DNA of 64,000 nt. Origin: Dyella flava. Lineage in GTDB: Bacteria; Pseudomonadota; Gammaproteobacteria; Xanthomonadales; Rhodanobacteraceae. The notes beneath the pieces were generated by a model. It was not told the DNA's origin. It saw nothing but the letters and a program-made list of their open reading frames with translations, and did not search any database. Where the stretch lies: assembly GCF_016904955.1 (NCBI RefSeq), contig NZ_JADIKE010000025.1:58866-122865 (forward strand), given 5' to 3'. The translations under genes were made by a program, and so were the position numbers. Of the stretch, positions 26,069 to 34,374 are shown one piece after another. Numbering within the stretch: position 1 is the stretch's first letter; each line of letters opens with the position of its first letter.

Positions 26069-26750
26069 CGAGCCACTGGCGCGCGCGCGCCTCGCGGCCT
26101 TGCTGGCCGAGTGTGAGGATGTCGACATCGTCGGCAGCGTCGGGGATGGCGAAACCGCGCTCGCGGTGTTGTCCGAAACACGTCCCGATGTGCTCCTGCT
26201 GGACATCAACATGCCCGGTCTGGACGGCAAGGCCCTGGCCGCAAAGCTGGCAAACCGCCAGCGACCGCAAATCGTCTTCTGCACGGCCTATGAAGCACAC
26301 GCCGTGCATGCGTTCGACCTCGGCGCCGCCGATTACCTGCTCAAGCCGGTGCGCGTAGAACGCCTGCGCGATGCACTCAAACGTGTGCGGCAGCGGCTGG
26401 ACACGCAACCACGCGAGCCGACCGGCTGGTTGCATGCGCGCGTGCGCGGCGAACCGGTGCGCATGGCGCTGGATGATGTGATCTGCCTGCTGGCGGAAGA
26501 GAAGTACGTCATCGCGCGTCGCCATAGCGACCAGTTGCTGCTCGACGAATCGCTGCGGCAGCTGGAAGAAACCTATCCCGATCAGCTGATTCGCCTGCAT
26601 CGCAATTGCCTGGTTCCCGCCCATCGCCTGGTCGGACTGAAGACACTGACCGATGGCCGTGTGCTGGCTCGTCTGGCCGGTACGGATTTCAGCCCGGAAG
26701 TAAGCCGCCGCAATTTGCCCACACTGCGCAAGCTGCTGCGCATGGGCTAA
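26046..26750 (+). CDS. algR: AlgR-like LytTR response regulator
   Basis: The 234-residue protein has a receiver domain with DDE at residues 7-9, phospho-acceptor Asp53 (LLDINMPG) and Lys of YLLKPVR near 104. A LytTR DNA-binding domain follows from about 130 (VICLLAEEKYVIARR; DQLIRLHRNCLVPAHRL). In pseudomonads AlgR controls alginate, type IV pili and virulence genes; the regulon here is unknown. It overlaps algZ by 23 nt. Confidence 0.9.
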   Translation: MRVLIVDDEPLARARLAALLAECEDVDIVGSVGDGETALAVLSETRPDVLLLDINMPGLDGKALAAKLANRQRPQIVFCTAYEAHAVHAFDLGAADYLLKPVRVERLRDALKRVRQRLDTQPREPTGWLHARVRGEPVRMALDDVICLLAEEKYVIARRHSDQLLLDESLRQLEETYPDQLIRLHRNCLVPAHRLVGLKTLTDGRVLARLAGTDFSPEVSRRNLPTLRKLLRMG

Positions 26751-26801
26751 GCATCCTTAAGTGCGCCACAATAGCGTCACCCCAACCCCTCCGGAACTGC
26801 C

Positions 26802-27719
26802 ATGACGCCCTCGACTCTGCGCATCGCCACGCGCAAAAGTGCGCTCGCACTGTGGCAAGCCGAACATGTGGCGGGATTGTTGCGGGCAGCGCATCCGGGG
26901 CTGCGGGTGGAACTGGTACCGCTGTCGACGCGTGGCGATGAAATTCTCGACAAGTCACTGGCTACGATCGGTGGCAAGGGGCTGTTCCTCAAGGAACTCG
27001 AAGTGGCGATGCTGGAAGACCGCGCCGATCTGGCCGTGCACTCACTGAAAGATGTCCCCTCCGAACTGGAACCGGGCTTTGCGCTGCCGGCGATCCTGCC
27101 GCGCGCGGATGCTGCCGATGCGTTCGTGAGCAATGACTACGCCGAGCTGATGGCGCTGCCACATGGTGCGCGGGTGGGCACATCGTCCTTGCGCCGGCAG
27201 GCACAACTGCGGGCGGTGCGGCCCGATCTGACCTTGCTCGACCTGCGCGGCAACGTCGGTACCCGCTTGCAGAAACTCGATGCCGGGCATTACGAGGCGA
27301 TCCTGCTCGCCTGCGCCGGCCTGGAACGGCTGGGCCTGCACGACCGCATCCGCAGTCGCCTCGCCGCACCGTCGTGGCTGCCCGCACCAGGCCAGGCCGC
27401 CATCGCGATCGAGGCGCGCGCGGATCAGCCCGCTGTGCTGGAAGCACTGGCGGTGCTCGACGATGCCGACACGCGCCTGGCGGTGACCGCCGAGCGCGCC
27501 ATGAATCAGGCGCTCGGTGGCAGTTGCACCGTGCCCGTCGGCGCATGGTGCACCGTAGCCGAACGTGGCCTGCATCTGCGCGGCATGGTGGGCGATGTGA
27601 GCAGCGGACGATTACTGATCGCTGAAGACAGCGGCACCGTGGATGATGCGCTGGCCCTGGGTGACAAGGTGGCGCAAGCGTTGTTCGCGCAAGGTGCCGA
27701 AGCGCTGCTTGGCCGCTGA
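26802..27719 (+). CDS. hemC: Porphobilinogen deaminase
   Basis: The 305-residue enzyme joins four porphobilinogens to hydroxymethylbilane in haem synthesis. Visible hallmarks are [18 protein letters not shown] at the start, the HSLKDVP substrate loop, RLGTSSLRR-like [12 protein letters not shown], and the dipyrromethane-anchoring cysteine in [10 protein letters not shown] (Cys242). It lies 51 bp after algR. hemD, its usual next neighbour, is absent; a convergent DUF481 gene follows. Confidence 0.96.
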   Translation: MTPSTLRIATRKSALALWQAEHVAGLLRAAHPGLRVELVPLSTRGDEILDKSLATIGGKGLFLKELEVAMLEDRADLAVHSLKDVPSELEPGFALPAILPRADAADAFVSNDYAELMALPHGARVGTSSLRRQAQLRAVRPDLTLLDLRGNVGTRLQKLDAGHYEAILLACAGLERLGLHDRIRSRLAAPSWLPAPGQAAIAIEARADQPAVLEALAVLDDADTRLAVTAERAMNQALGGSCTVPVGAWCTVAERGLHLRGMVGDVSSGRLLIAEDSGTVDDALALGDKVAQALFAQGAEALLGR

Positions 27720-27754
27720 TTTTTTATCCGCGCACAACCCCGGGTGCAGTCAAG

Positions 27755-27787
27755 AAAAAAACCTCCCGCGCTTGCGCGCGAAGAGGC
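27755..27787 (-). terminator. Terminator of the DUF481 gene
   Basis: On the minus strand a GC-rich hairpin (CCTC..CGCGC / GCGCG..GAGG around TTG) ends in GGTTTTTTT. It lies about 35 bp past the DUF481 stop codon. Confidence 0.75.
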
Positions 27788-27821
27788 TTGAAAGAATCAA
27801 CTGCGTTGTATTTGTTTTCGA

Positions 27822-28634
27822 TCAGAGGTTGTAGACCAGGTTGGTCGTGGCCAGCGTATCGGTGCGACGAATGCCGGGCAGCACTTCGCTGTTGTGACGC
27901 ACCTGGAAGCCGACCTTGATCGACAGCTTCTTGGTCATGCTTACCGCCAGGCCTGCATCGTTCTGCAGGTAGGTGTTCTTGGTACCGGCTTCGGTGAGGA
28001 AGGTGTCGTCGAATGCCGTGTTATCGGTGAGGCGGTACTTGTAGTTCACCAGGCCACGCGCCACGGCTTCGCTTTGTTGCGGCTCCACCAACGGCACCGT
28101 TTCGCCGTTAACGGTCTGCGTGCCGGTGGCCGGCTGGTACTCGGTATAACCGGGACCGATTTCCACCGAGAGCTGCGTGCGATCGGTTTTCAGCGCCAGG
28201 TAGCCGTAACCGACCGACACGGTGCCCTGCCAGCGATTGGCGGCGAAGTCGTCGTGGTCGTAACGGAATGCGGTCACAATGTAGCTGCGCGGATCAAGCT
28301 TGTAACCCGCCGATGCGCCCACGTCGTAGCGATCAGCCGTGGTATCGAACTGCTTGGCCGAGGTGCCATTGGGTTCGGTGACGGTCACCTGACCCTTGTT
28401 GCGCAAGGCATCCAGGAAGAAGTTGTTCTTCCACTGGTCCGTTTCCTGATTCAAGGTCAGCTTTGCGTTGATGTTCTGAGAGCGGGAATTGCCGGTGGTC
28501 GAGGCAAAACCCACCTCACCCGAACCGGTCCACTCTCCGGAAGCGGTCTGCGTGCCGGAGGAGGTGTCCTGTGCCTGGGCAGCGAAGGTGGCCAGGGTGG
28601 CGAAAGCCAGACCGGTCATCAGGATGTATTTCAT
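27822..28634 (-). CDS. DUF481 outer-membrane protein (YdiY-like)
   Basis: The 270-residue protein starts with a signal peptide (MKYILMTGLAFATLATFAAQ, cleavage after AQA). It continues as a DUF481 barrel: GEVGFASTTGNSRSQNINAK and alternating hydrophobic strands ending in TLATTNLVYNL. Family members are small outer-membrane proteins, some induced by salt; function is unknown. AGGA sits 10 nt before the ATG. It converges on hemC. Confidence 0.88.
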   Translation of the reverse strand: MKYILMTGLAFATLATFAAQAQDTSSGTQTASGEWTGSGEVGFASTTGNSRSQNINAKLTLNQETDQWKNNFFLDALRNKGQVTVTEPNGTSAKQFDTTADRYDVGASAGYKLDPRSYIVTAFRYDHDDFAANRWQGTVSVGYGYLALKTDRTQLSVEIGPGYTEYQPATGTQTVNGETVPLVEPQQSEAVARGLVNYKYRLTDNTAFDDTFLTEAGTKNTYLQNDAGLAVSMTKKLSIKVGFQVRHNSEVLPGIRRTDTLATTNLVYNL

Positions 28635-28734
28635 CGCTGTGTCGTCCTATTGTTAAAAAGCCGTTGAACGCGCCACTTTAACGGCACGGCTTGAATCTTT
28701 AGTGAATATTTAGATCGGTCTTAAAGGATCGGTC

Positions 28735-29667
28735 TTAGAGCCGATCGCGCGGCCAGAGCGGTTCAGGTTCCACTGAACGGGCCAGAGCGAAGCGCGTCAG
28801 GGCGAAGTCGTACAGCCACAGCTCCAGACTTTTGCCGATGACGCAGGCGGTTGCCGCAAAAAAGGCCAGCCAGCGCCCGCCAGGAACGGTCGGCACCAGC
28901 AACAGGCTCAGACAGGGCATCACCCAGATGAAGATCGCGGCGAGAAACCGCCGGGACTGCAAGCCATGCGCGCTGCGCTGGTATTCGCCCAGCGCGGGCT
29001 CCCGCAAGGATTGCCAGCCCAGCCCGTCGACCAGGCCAAGCAGCATGGCCATCAGCAGCAGGCCGATCCCCAGCGGCAGGGGCTCGACATCGCCGCCGGT
29101 CAGGTTGCCCTGGAAGATCACGCACACCCATAACCACAGGCCACCGCCATACCAGGCCGAGAGCACGCGGCTGACTGGCAGCTGGATCGCGATGCCGGCC
29201 TTGCTGGCCAGGCGGCGGGTGCGATAACCGTAGGCGCTGGTGATCAGGCACGAGAAGCTGCATACCAGCAGCGCCACGCTGACCAGCCGCGTGGCCCAGA
29301 AGGTTTCATTGCCGCGGGCAAGGCCGGCCAGGCCCAGCATGGGCAGATAGGTGGCCAGGGCCAGCAAGGCCTCGCGGGTGGGCCGCTGGCTCGTTCCGAT
29401 CCGCCAGCCATGCCACTCGGGCATTGCCCGCAAGCGCAGGCAGCCCGCAACCAGCCCCGCACTCACGAAGATGCAACCAAGGGACAACGGGACCAGCGCA
29501 TCGCCACGGCCGGTGCTGTAGACGCCCAGGGACAACGCCAGGGCAAGCAGCATCCACAAGCCATAGCCGCAAAGGGCCAGGGCCTCCAGAAGCATAGGCG
29601 CCAGACCCATCGGTGGGGTGTCCTGGTCGCCGTTAACCGGGTGCGATGATTGGGGCGGTTTCACCAT
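28735..29667 (-). CDS. Predicted integral membrane protein of unknown function
   Basis: The product (310 residues from ATG 29667, or 291 from ATG 29610, where AGGA lies 10 nt upstream) has about eight hydrophobic segments separated by short Arg-rich loops. I do not recognise the family with confidence; the repeated helix pattern loosely recalls DmsC-type anchor subunits, but no partner oxidoreductase is nearby. The frame stays open another 240 codons upstream, antisense to the WYL regulator, and that part is not coding. It is divergent from the WYL regulator with an inverted repeat between, so it is probably that regulator's target. Confidence 0.65.
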   Translation of the reverse strand: MVKPPQSSHPVNGDQDTPPMGLAPMLLEALALCGYGLWMLLALALSLGVYSTGRGDALVPLSLGCIFVSAGLVAGCLRLRAMPEWHGWRIGTSQRPTREALLALATYLPMLGLAGLARGNETFWATRLVSVALLVCSFSCLITSAYGYRTRRLASKAGIAIQLPVSRVLSAWYGGGLWLWVCVIFQGNLTGGDVEPLPLGIGLLLMAMLLGLVDGLGWQSLREPALGEYQRSAHGLQSRRFLAAIFIWVMPCLSLLLVPTVPGGRWLAFFAATACVIGKSLELWLYDFALTRFALARSVEPEPLWPRDRL

Positions 29668-29708
29668 AAGGACCGGGGAAAGTCCACACGCACGCTTGCG
29701 GGCGTCAC

Positions 29709-29726
29709 GTAGCATGCTCATGCTAC
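29709..29726. promoter_or_regulatory. Inverted repeat between membrane protein and WYL regulator
   Basis: GTAGCAT-GCTC-ATGCTAC is a perfect 7-4-7 dyad in the 84-bp gap between the two divergent genes, 26 bp before the regulator start. Its position fits a shared operator bound by the WYL regulator. This is inferred from location and symmetry. Confidence 0.55.
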
Positions 29727-29751
29727 ACAAAACCTGCTGCCGAACGTCGAC

Positions 29752-30723
29752 ATGGATCGCTACGAGCGCATTCTTACCCTGCACCGTCTGCTGAAATCGG
29801 CCCACTACCCGGTGCCGTTGCCCAGGCTGATGGACGAGCTTGAGTGCTCGCGTGCCACGCTGTACCGCGATATCGCCTTCCTGCGCGATGCGTTGGGGGC
29901 GCCGATCGAGAGCGCCGGCGGCGAGCACGCGGCCTTCCGCTACGAGGCCACCGAAGGCCAGCGCTTTGAGCTGCCCGGACTGTGGCTGACCTCGGACGAG
30001 CTGGCCGCCCTGCTGGCTTTGAACGAACTGATCGGGCGCAGCGGCCCCGGCGTGCTGGCCGGGGCGCTGGCTCCGTTCAAGGCGCGCATTGAAAACCTGC
30101 TTTCGGACAAGGCCAGCGGCAAGGCGCTGCCGGTCGAACGCATCCGGGTGATTCCCTGGGGTGAACGCAAGCTGGACCAGCAGGCTTTCCGCATCACTGC
30201 CGGCGCCGTGCTCGATCGTAAGCAACTGCGTTTCCTGTACCGCGCACGCACCACCAATAACGAAAGCCGCCGCACGGTGTCGCCGCAGCGGCTGACGCAC
30301 TACCGCGACAACTGGTACCTGGATGCCTGGGACCATGATCGCGAAGCCCTGCGCAGCTTTGCGGTCGATCGCATTGCCGAACCGCACACCCTGGAAACCT
30401 CAGCCACCGACGTGGCAGAAAACGATCTCAATGAACTGTTGGCCTCCAGCTACGGCATCTTCGCCGGCAAGCCCAAGGCCTGGGCCACCATCCGTTTCTC
30501 GGCCCACGCCGCGCGCTGGGTGGCCGACGAGCACTGGCATTCGCAGCAGAAGGGCACTTGGCTGCCTGATGGACGCTACGAATTGCAGCTGCCGTATTCC
30601 AATTCGCGTGAGCTGTTGATGGACATACTCAAGTACGGCCCGGATGCGGAAATCGTGGCCCCGCTGCCGTTGCGCGAAGAGATGAAGATCATGCTGCAAC
30701 TCGCCTTAGGCGGATATCAGTAA
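29752..30723 (+). CDS. YafY-family WYL-domain transcriptional regulator
   Basis: The 323-residue protein starts with an HTH_11 winged helix (YERILTLHRLLKSAHYPV; LMDELECSRATLYRDIAFLRD). It then has a WYL domain around residues 140-210 (KQLRFLYRARTTNNESRRTVSPQRL, WYLDAWDHDREALRSFAVDRI) and a C-terminal WCX segment. WYL domains sense ligands such as nucleotides or nucleic-acid breaks. The gene is divergent from a membrane protein it may control. Confidence 0.9.
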   Translation: MDRYERILTLHRLLKSAHYPVPLPRLMDELECSRATLYRDIAFLRDALGAPIESAGGEHAAFRYEATEGQRFELPGLWLTSDELAALLALNELIGRSGPGVLAGALAPFKARIENLLSDKASGKALPVERIRVIPWGERKLDQQAFRITAGAVLDRKQLRFLYRARTTNNESRRTVSPQRLTHYRDNWYLDAWDHDREALRSFAVDRIAEPHTLETSATDVAENDLNELLASSYGIFAGKPKAWATIRFSAHAARWVADEHWHSQQKGTWLPDGRYELQLPYSNSRELLMDILKYGPDAEIVAPLPLREEMKIMLQLALGGYQ

Positions 30724-30731
30724 TCCAACGC

Positions 30732-31002
30732 CTAGGGCCTGTTAGCACTATTGGCGTAGCCCGCGTTGCCGTGGAGTGGTCGTCAGGTGGTAGTGCGCGG
30801 CGCAGGCTTGGCTGGCTGCCAAGGCAAGCCGCGCGCTGCCGCATGGCGGCCACTCCTCGGCAACCCGAAGGGCCGGGTCTGTTTGCCCACCATCCGGCGT
30901 CATCGCTCGGTCGTGTACCGACGTACACTCCTTCACTCTTCCTTGGCTGGCGCGCAAACAGCTCCCGGCGCTGGCCACGCCAATAGTGCTAACAGGCCCT
31001 AG
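30732..31002. mobile_element. MITE-like element with 26-bp perfect terminal repeats
   Basis: The ends are exact inverted copies: 30732-30757 begins CTAGGGCCTGTTAGCACTAT and 30977-31002 is its reverse complement. If the outermost CTAG at each end is a target duplication, the element is 263 bp. It encodes no transposase; a 71-codon frame inside has no family resemblance. CTAG targets and such ends suggest a non-autonomous relative of an IS5-type element, by inference. Its right end lies only 14 bp before the patatin start codon. Confidence 0.8.
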
Positions 31003-31016
31003 TATCCCGCGCTACC

Positions 31017-31952
31017 ATGCCGTGGATGGCTGTCATCGATCCCCGACACGAAACTGCTGCCAAGGCAAAGCGTAAACCGACCATTGCGCTGGCGCTTGGC
31101 GCAGGCGGCGCCAAAGGCCTGGCGCATATTGGCGCTATTGAAGAGCTCGAAGCGCAGGGTTTTCAGATCGTCGCCATCGCCGGTTGTTCGATGGGTGCGC
31201 TGATCGGCGGTATTCACGCCATGGGCAAGCTCGATGTCTATCGCGACTGGATCTGCTCGCTGGACAAGTTCGACGTGCTGAAACTGGTCGACTGGTCGTT
31301 TTCCTTTTCCGGTGGCGGCCTGATCAAGGGCGAGAAAATCATCGGCACCTTGATGGAATTGATTGGCGATATCAGCATCGAAGAATTGCCGATCGCGTTC
31401 ACTGCCGTCGCCACCGATATCGAGAGGGAACGCGAAGTATGGCTGACGCGCGGTTCGCTGTTCGATGCCATTCGCGCCTCCATCGCGATACCGACGCTGT
31501 TTCGTCCGCACGCCATCGATGGACGCCTGTTGGTCGATGGCGCATTGCTCAATCCCGTGCCCGTCACGCCGTTGATTCGTGATCCGGCTGATTACCTGGT
31601 GGCGGTAAGCATTGACGGACCCGCCGATACAAACCTGCCGGTGGAAATGTCCGCCGGCGATACCGCCGGCAAGCGCGGCATCGGCCGTTTGCTGGGCCGC
31701 TTGTTGCCGGGCGGCGAAACGAAACCGCTGGATCCGAAAACGCACGAACCCGGCGCGCTGGAACTGTTGGGACAGTCGATGGATCTGATGCAGGCCAATC
31801 TCTCGCGCTTGCGCCTGGCGGCCTATCAACCGGATCTGCTGGTGCAACTGGCGCGCAATGTATCGAGCGCATACGAGTTTTATCGTGCGCGCGAATTGAT
31901 CGAGCTGGGCCGCGAAAAGACCCGCGCGGCGCTGGCAGCGTGGAATCCCTGA
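31017..31952 (+). CDS. Patatin-like phospholipase (RssA/NTE type)
   Basis: The 311-residue protein has the patatin catalytic dyad: oxyanion loop LGAGGAKGLAH (residues 28-38), nucleophile GCSMG (Ser58) and the aspartate in VDGALLNPVP (about 176). It should hydrolyse acyl chains of phospholipids or lysophospholipids in the cytoplasm or at the inner membrane. ATG 31017 and ATG 31026 are both possible; no Shine-Dalgarno is seen because a MITE ends immediately upstream. Confidence 0.9.
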   Translation: MPWMAVIDPRHETAAKAKRKPTIALALGAGGAKGLAHIGAIEELEAQGFQIVAIAGCSMGALIGGIHAMGKLDVYRDWICSLDKFDVLKLVDWSFSFSGGGLIKGEKIIGTLMELIGDISIEELPIAFTAVATDIEREREVWLTRGSLFDAIRASIAIPTLFRPHAIDGRLLVDGALLNPVPVTPLIRDPADYLVAVSIDGPADTNLPVEMSAGDTAGKRGIGRLLGRLLPGGETKPLDPKTHEPGALELLGQSMDLMQANLSRLRLAAYQPDLLVQLARNVSSAYEFYRARELIELGREKTRAALAAWNP

Positions 31953-32017
31953 AAAGCCGTGCGTTGGGAATACATGCACGGATCGTTGGGTTAGACGCGA
32001 TGCTTCTACTTTGGCGC

Positions 32018-32039
32018 CGTCCCGGCGAAGGCCGGGACG
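32018..32039. repeat. Intergenic palindrome CGTCCCGGC/GCCGGGACG
   Basis: This is a perfect 9-bp stem with loop GAAG between the convergent patatin and DUF488 genes. The same CCCGGCGAAGGCCGGG motif is a common dispersed palindrome in high-GC proteobacteria. It may also act as an end signal, although no U-run follows. Confidence 0.6.
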
Positions 32040-32100
32040 ACGCGGTACAGTGATCGCAACGCAGCTGAGCGCAAAGTCCTATGCGCGAACGATTCCCGAT

Positions 32101-32475
32101 TCAGGCACTAACGCACCCATTCACCTTGATCCAGCTGTCCAGGTACATCTTCAGCGCCACGGCCTGATTGTGTTCCTCGTCTTTCGCACCATAGAGCAGC
32201 GTGACGCGATGTCGTTCAGCCTGGACGACCAAGGGTCGCCAGAAGGTTCTGCGTGCGTCCAGTTCACCGGCGTAACGATGACGAAAACACTCCCAGCGAG
32301 CGGGATCATGGCCAAACCATTCGCGCAACGCCGTGCTTGGCGCCAGTTCGCGGGCCCAGATATCCAGGGCCGCGTCTTCTTTCTTCAGGCCTCGCGGCCA
32401 TATGCGATCGACCAGCACACGATAGCCATCCGACTTGGCGGCGGGCTCGTAGACGCGCTTGACAGCAATACTCAC
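32101..32475 (-). CDS. DUF488 family protein (YeaO-like)
   Basis: The 124-residue protein matches small DUF488 proteins: VKRVYEPAAKSDGYRVLVDRIWPRG near the start, then WARELAPSTALREWFGHDPARW and VTLLYGAKDEEHNQA. Function is unknown. GTG 32475 is chosen because GGAG sits 8 nt upstream and the family begins here; the open frame to 32574 has no ribosome site and is rich in simple repeats. Confidence 0.88.
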   Translation of the reverse strand: MSIAVKRVYEPAAKSDGYRVLVDRIWPRGLKKEDAALDIWARELAPSTALREWFGHDPARWECFRHRYAGELDARRTFWRPLVVQAERHRVTLLYGAKDEEHNQAVALKMYLDSWIKVNGCVSA

Positions 32476-32587
32476 GGACGGTCTCCCGTACGGAACTACG
32501 ACCTTTGAGCATACGCCTTCAAGGCGAGGAGTGAGTGAAGAGGAGTGAGGTGCCAGAGAAGGCGGCCCCCTCACGCACTCCCGGTGC

Positions 32588-33304
32588 TCACGCTTCCTCG
32601 ACGCTGGTGACCTTGGCGCGGCGCATCAGCCATGCGACCCCGCGCAGATCCGCCACGCCCACCCACAAGCGGTCGAGCATGCCGTACTTGGAGGTGCCCG
32701 CCGTGCGCGGACGATGTCCCACCGGCACGCTCTGGCTGCGGAAGCCCGCACGCTTGACCAGCGCCGGCAGATAGCGGTGCATGTGATCGAAGTACGGCAG
32801 GCGCAGGAACACCTCGCGCTCGAACAGCTTGAGGCCACAGCCGGTATCGGGCGTGTTATCGCGCAGCATGCGCGAACGCACCGCGTTGGCGATCTTGGAG
32901 GAAATGCGCTTGTTGAAGCTGTCCCGGCGCGTGGTGCGCCAGCCGGCAAACAGCTTGAAATCCGCTTCGGCGGCATCGCGCGCGGCGAGCAGCTTGGAAA
33001 TATCGGCCGGATCGTTCTGGCCGTCGCCGTCCAGGGTCGCCACCCACGGCGCACGCGCGGCGCGCACGCCATTCCACACGGCCGTGCTCTGCCCGCTGCG
33101 GTTCACATGGTGCAGCACGCGCAATTCCGGATAGCTGGCTTTCTGCGTGTTCAACACCGCCCGGCTGTCGTCGCTGGAATCGTCATCGACATAGACGACC
33201 TCGAAATCCACCTTGCCGCGCAGGGCGGCAGCGATTTCGGCGAGCAGCGGCGGGATGTTGTCGCGTTCGTTGAAGACGGGCACGACGACGGAGAGTTGCG
33301 GCAT
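32588..33304 (-). CDS. Family 2 glycosyltransferase (polyprenyl-phosphate type)
   Basis: The 238-residue protein has a GT-A fold: SVVVPVFNERDNIPPLLAEI at residue 4, DVD-like VYVDDDSSDDS at about 38, and LDGDGQNDPADI at about 92. Length and motifs match dolichyl/undecaprenyl-phosphate mannose or glucose synthases (DPM1, ArnC-like), but the C-terminal membrane helices are missing. It probably charges a lipid carrier for cell-surface glycan work; the sugar is unknown. Confidence 0.88.
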   Translation of the reverse strand: MPQLSVVVPVFNERDNIPPLLAEIAAALRGKVDFEVVYVDDDSSDDSRAVLNTQKASYPELRVLHHVNRSGQSTAVWNGVRAARAPWVATLDGDGQNDPADISKLLAARDAAEADFKLFAGWRTTRRDSFNKRISSKIANAVRSRMLRDNTPDTGCGLKLFEREVFLRLPYFDHMHRYLPALVKRAGFRSQSVPVGHRPRTAGTSKYGMLDRLWVGVADLRGVAWLMRRAKVTSVEEA

Positions 33305-33387
33305 GAAAGAAACCCCGGATTGCGATATGGACGCCTGGTTGCGCCAGCGTAAGGTTCAAAAATTGCGGGATGGAGGCAGCAAGAGCT

Positions 33388-33484
33388 TAGGAGAGAGTGG
33401 AGAGGAGTGAGGAGTGAGAGAGAGCAGATCAGGAGCGGGAGGGCTTTTCCTCTTACTTCTCGCTCCTCTCCACTCTCTCCTCGC
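33388..33484. repeat. Purine-rich palindromic repeat upstream of the GT2 gene
   Basis: The left arm GGAGAGAGTGGAGAGGAGTG (33389) and right arm CGCTCCTCTCCACTCTCTCC (33462) form a long hairpin of about 97 bp. It is homologous to the tandem pair at 13453-13686, including AGTGAGGAGTGAGAG and CCTCTTACTTCTC. It fills the gap between parB and the GT2 gene. Confidence 0.8.
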
Positions 33485-33495
33485 TCTGCGCTCTG

Positions 33496-34365
33496 TCATC
33501 GCATCTTGCCAAGAATCCCTTCCAGCTCGTCGTTGCTGTGATAATGGATCACGACCTTGCCGCGGCCGCCGCGGCCGTGCGCGACTTCCACCTTGGTGGC
33601 GAAGCGCTCTGCCAGCTCGCGCTCCAGCGCGTCGATATTCGGATCGCGCGCCGGGGCGCTCTTGGCCTTGCCCTTGGGCGCGGTCTGCGCCTTGCGGGCG
33701 GCGTCTTCCAGCTCGCGCACGCTCCAGTTGTTGCGCGCCGCTTCCAGCGCCAGCGCTTCGGCATCGCGCTCGGGCAGGGTAAGCAGGCAGCGCGCATGGC
33801 CCATTTCCAGCTTGCCGTCGTCGAGCAGGCGTTTGATCGAGGCCGGCAGGTCGATCAGGCGCAGCATGTTGGACACTGCCGCGCGTGAGCGGCCTACCGC
33901 ATCAGCGGCCTGCTGATGGGTCAGATCGAAGTCGTCGATCAGACGCTTGATGGCGTCGGCCTCTTCCAGCGGTGTGAGGTCCTGGCGCTGGATGTTTTCG
34001 ATCAGCGCCATCGCCGGCACGGCGACTTCGGGTACGTCCTTCACCAGCGCCGGAATCTCGCTGAGCTGGGCGCGCTGAGCCGCGCGCCAGCGGCGTTCGC
34101 CGGCAATCAGCTCATAGCTGTTCTTGCCGATGGCGCGCACGACCACCGGCTGGATCAGGCCCTGGGCCTTGATCGAGGCGGCCAGCTCGTCGAGTGCTTC
34201 GTCGTTCCAGTGGCGGCGCGGCTGGTATTTACCGGGCTGGATGTACTGGATCGGCAGCGCACGCAGCTCGCCTTCCTGTTCGATCACGGATGGAGTGTTG
34301 GTGTCGCCACCGCCGAGCAGGGCGTCGAGTCCACGTCCCAATCCACGCTTTTTAGCCGCTGACAT
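33496..34365 (-). CDS. parB: ParB chromosome-partitioning protein
   Basis: The 289-residue protein has the ParB order: RGLGRGLDALLG at the start, IQPGKYQPRRHW, the CTPase motif GERRWRAAQ, ENIQRQDLTPLEEA, an HTH (LTHQQAADAVGRSRAAVSNMLRLI) and a C-terminal dimer domain. It binds parS sites near the origin and loads as a sliding clamp. It lies 9 bp after parA, about 24 kb from the origin. Confidence 0.96.
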   Translation of the reverse strand: MSAAKKRGLGRGLDALLGGGDTNTPSVIEQEGELRALPIQYIQPGKYQPRRHWNDEALDELAASIKAQGLIQPVVVRAIGKNSYELIAGERRWRAAQRAQLSEIPALVKDVPEVAVPAMALIENIQRQDLTPLEEADAIKRLIDDFDLTHQQAADAVGRSRAAVSNMLRLIDLPASIKRLLDDGKLEMGHARCLLTLPERDAEALALEAARNNWSVRELEDAARKAQTAPKGKAKSAPARDPNIDALERELAERFATKVEVAHGRGGRGKVVIHYHSNDELEGILGKMR

Positions 34366-34374
34366 GCTTAGAGC

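Noticed and set aside
24716..26284. A 522-codon minus-strand frame
   Set aside because: It runs antisense across the esterase, algZ and the start of algR, all of which have clear motifs.
29668..30387. A 240-codon N-terminal extension of the membrane protein at 28735-29667
   Set aside because: The extension is antisense to the WYL regulator and loses membrane-protein character; the ATGs at 29667 and 29610 are better starts.
30771..30986. A 71-codon frame inside the MITE-like element
   Set aside because: It lies entirely between the terminal repeats, has no transposase motif, and overlapping frames of similar length exist on both strands.
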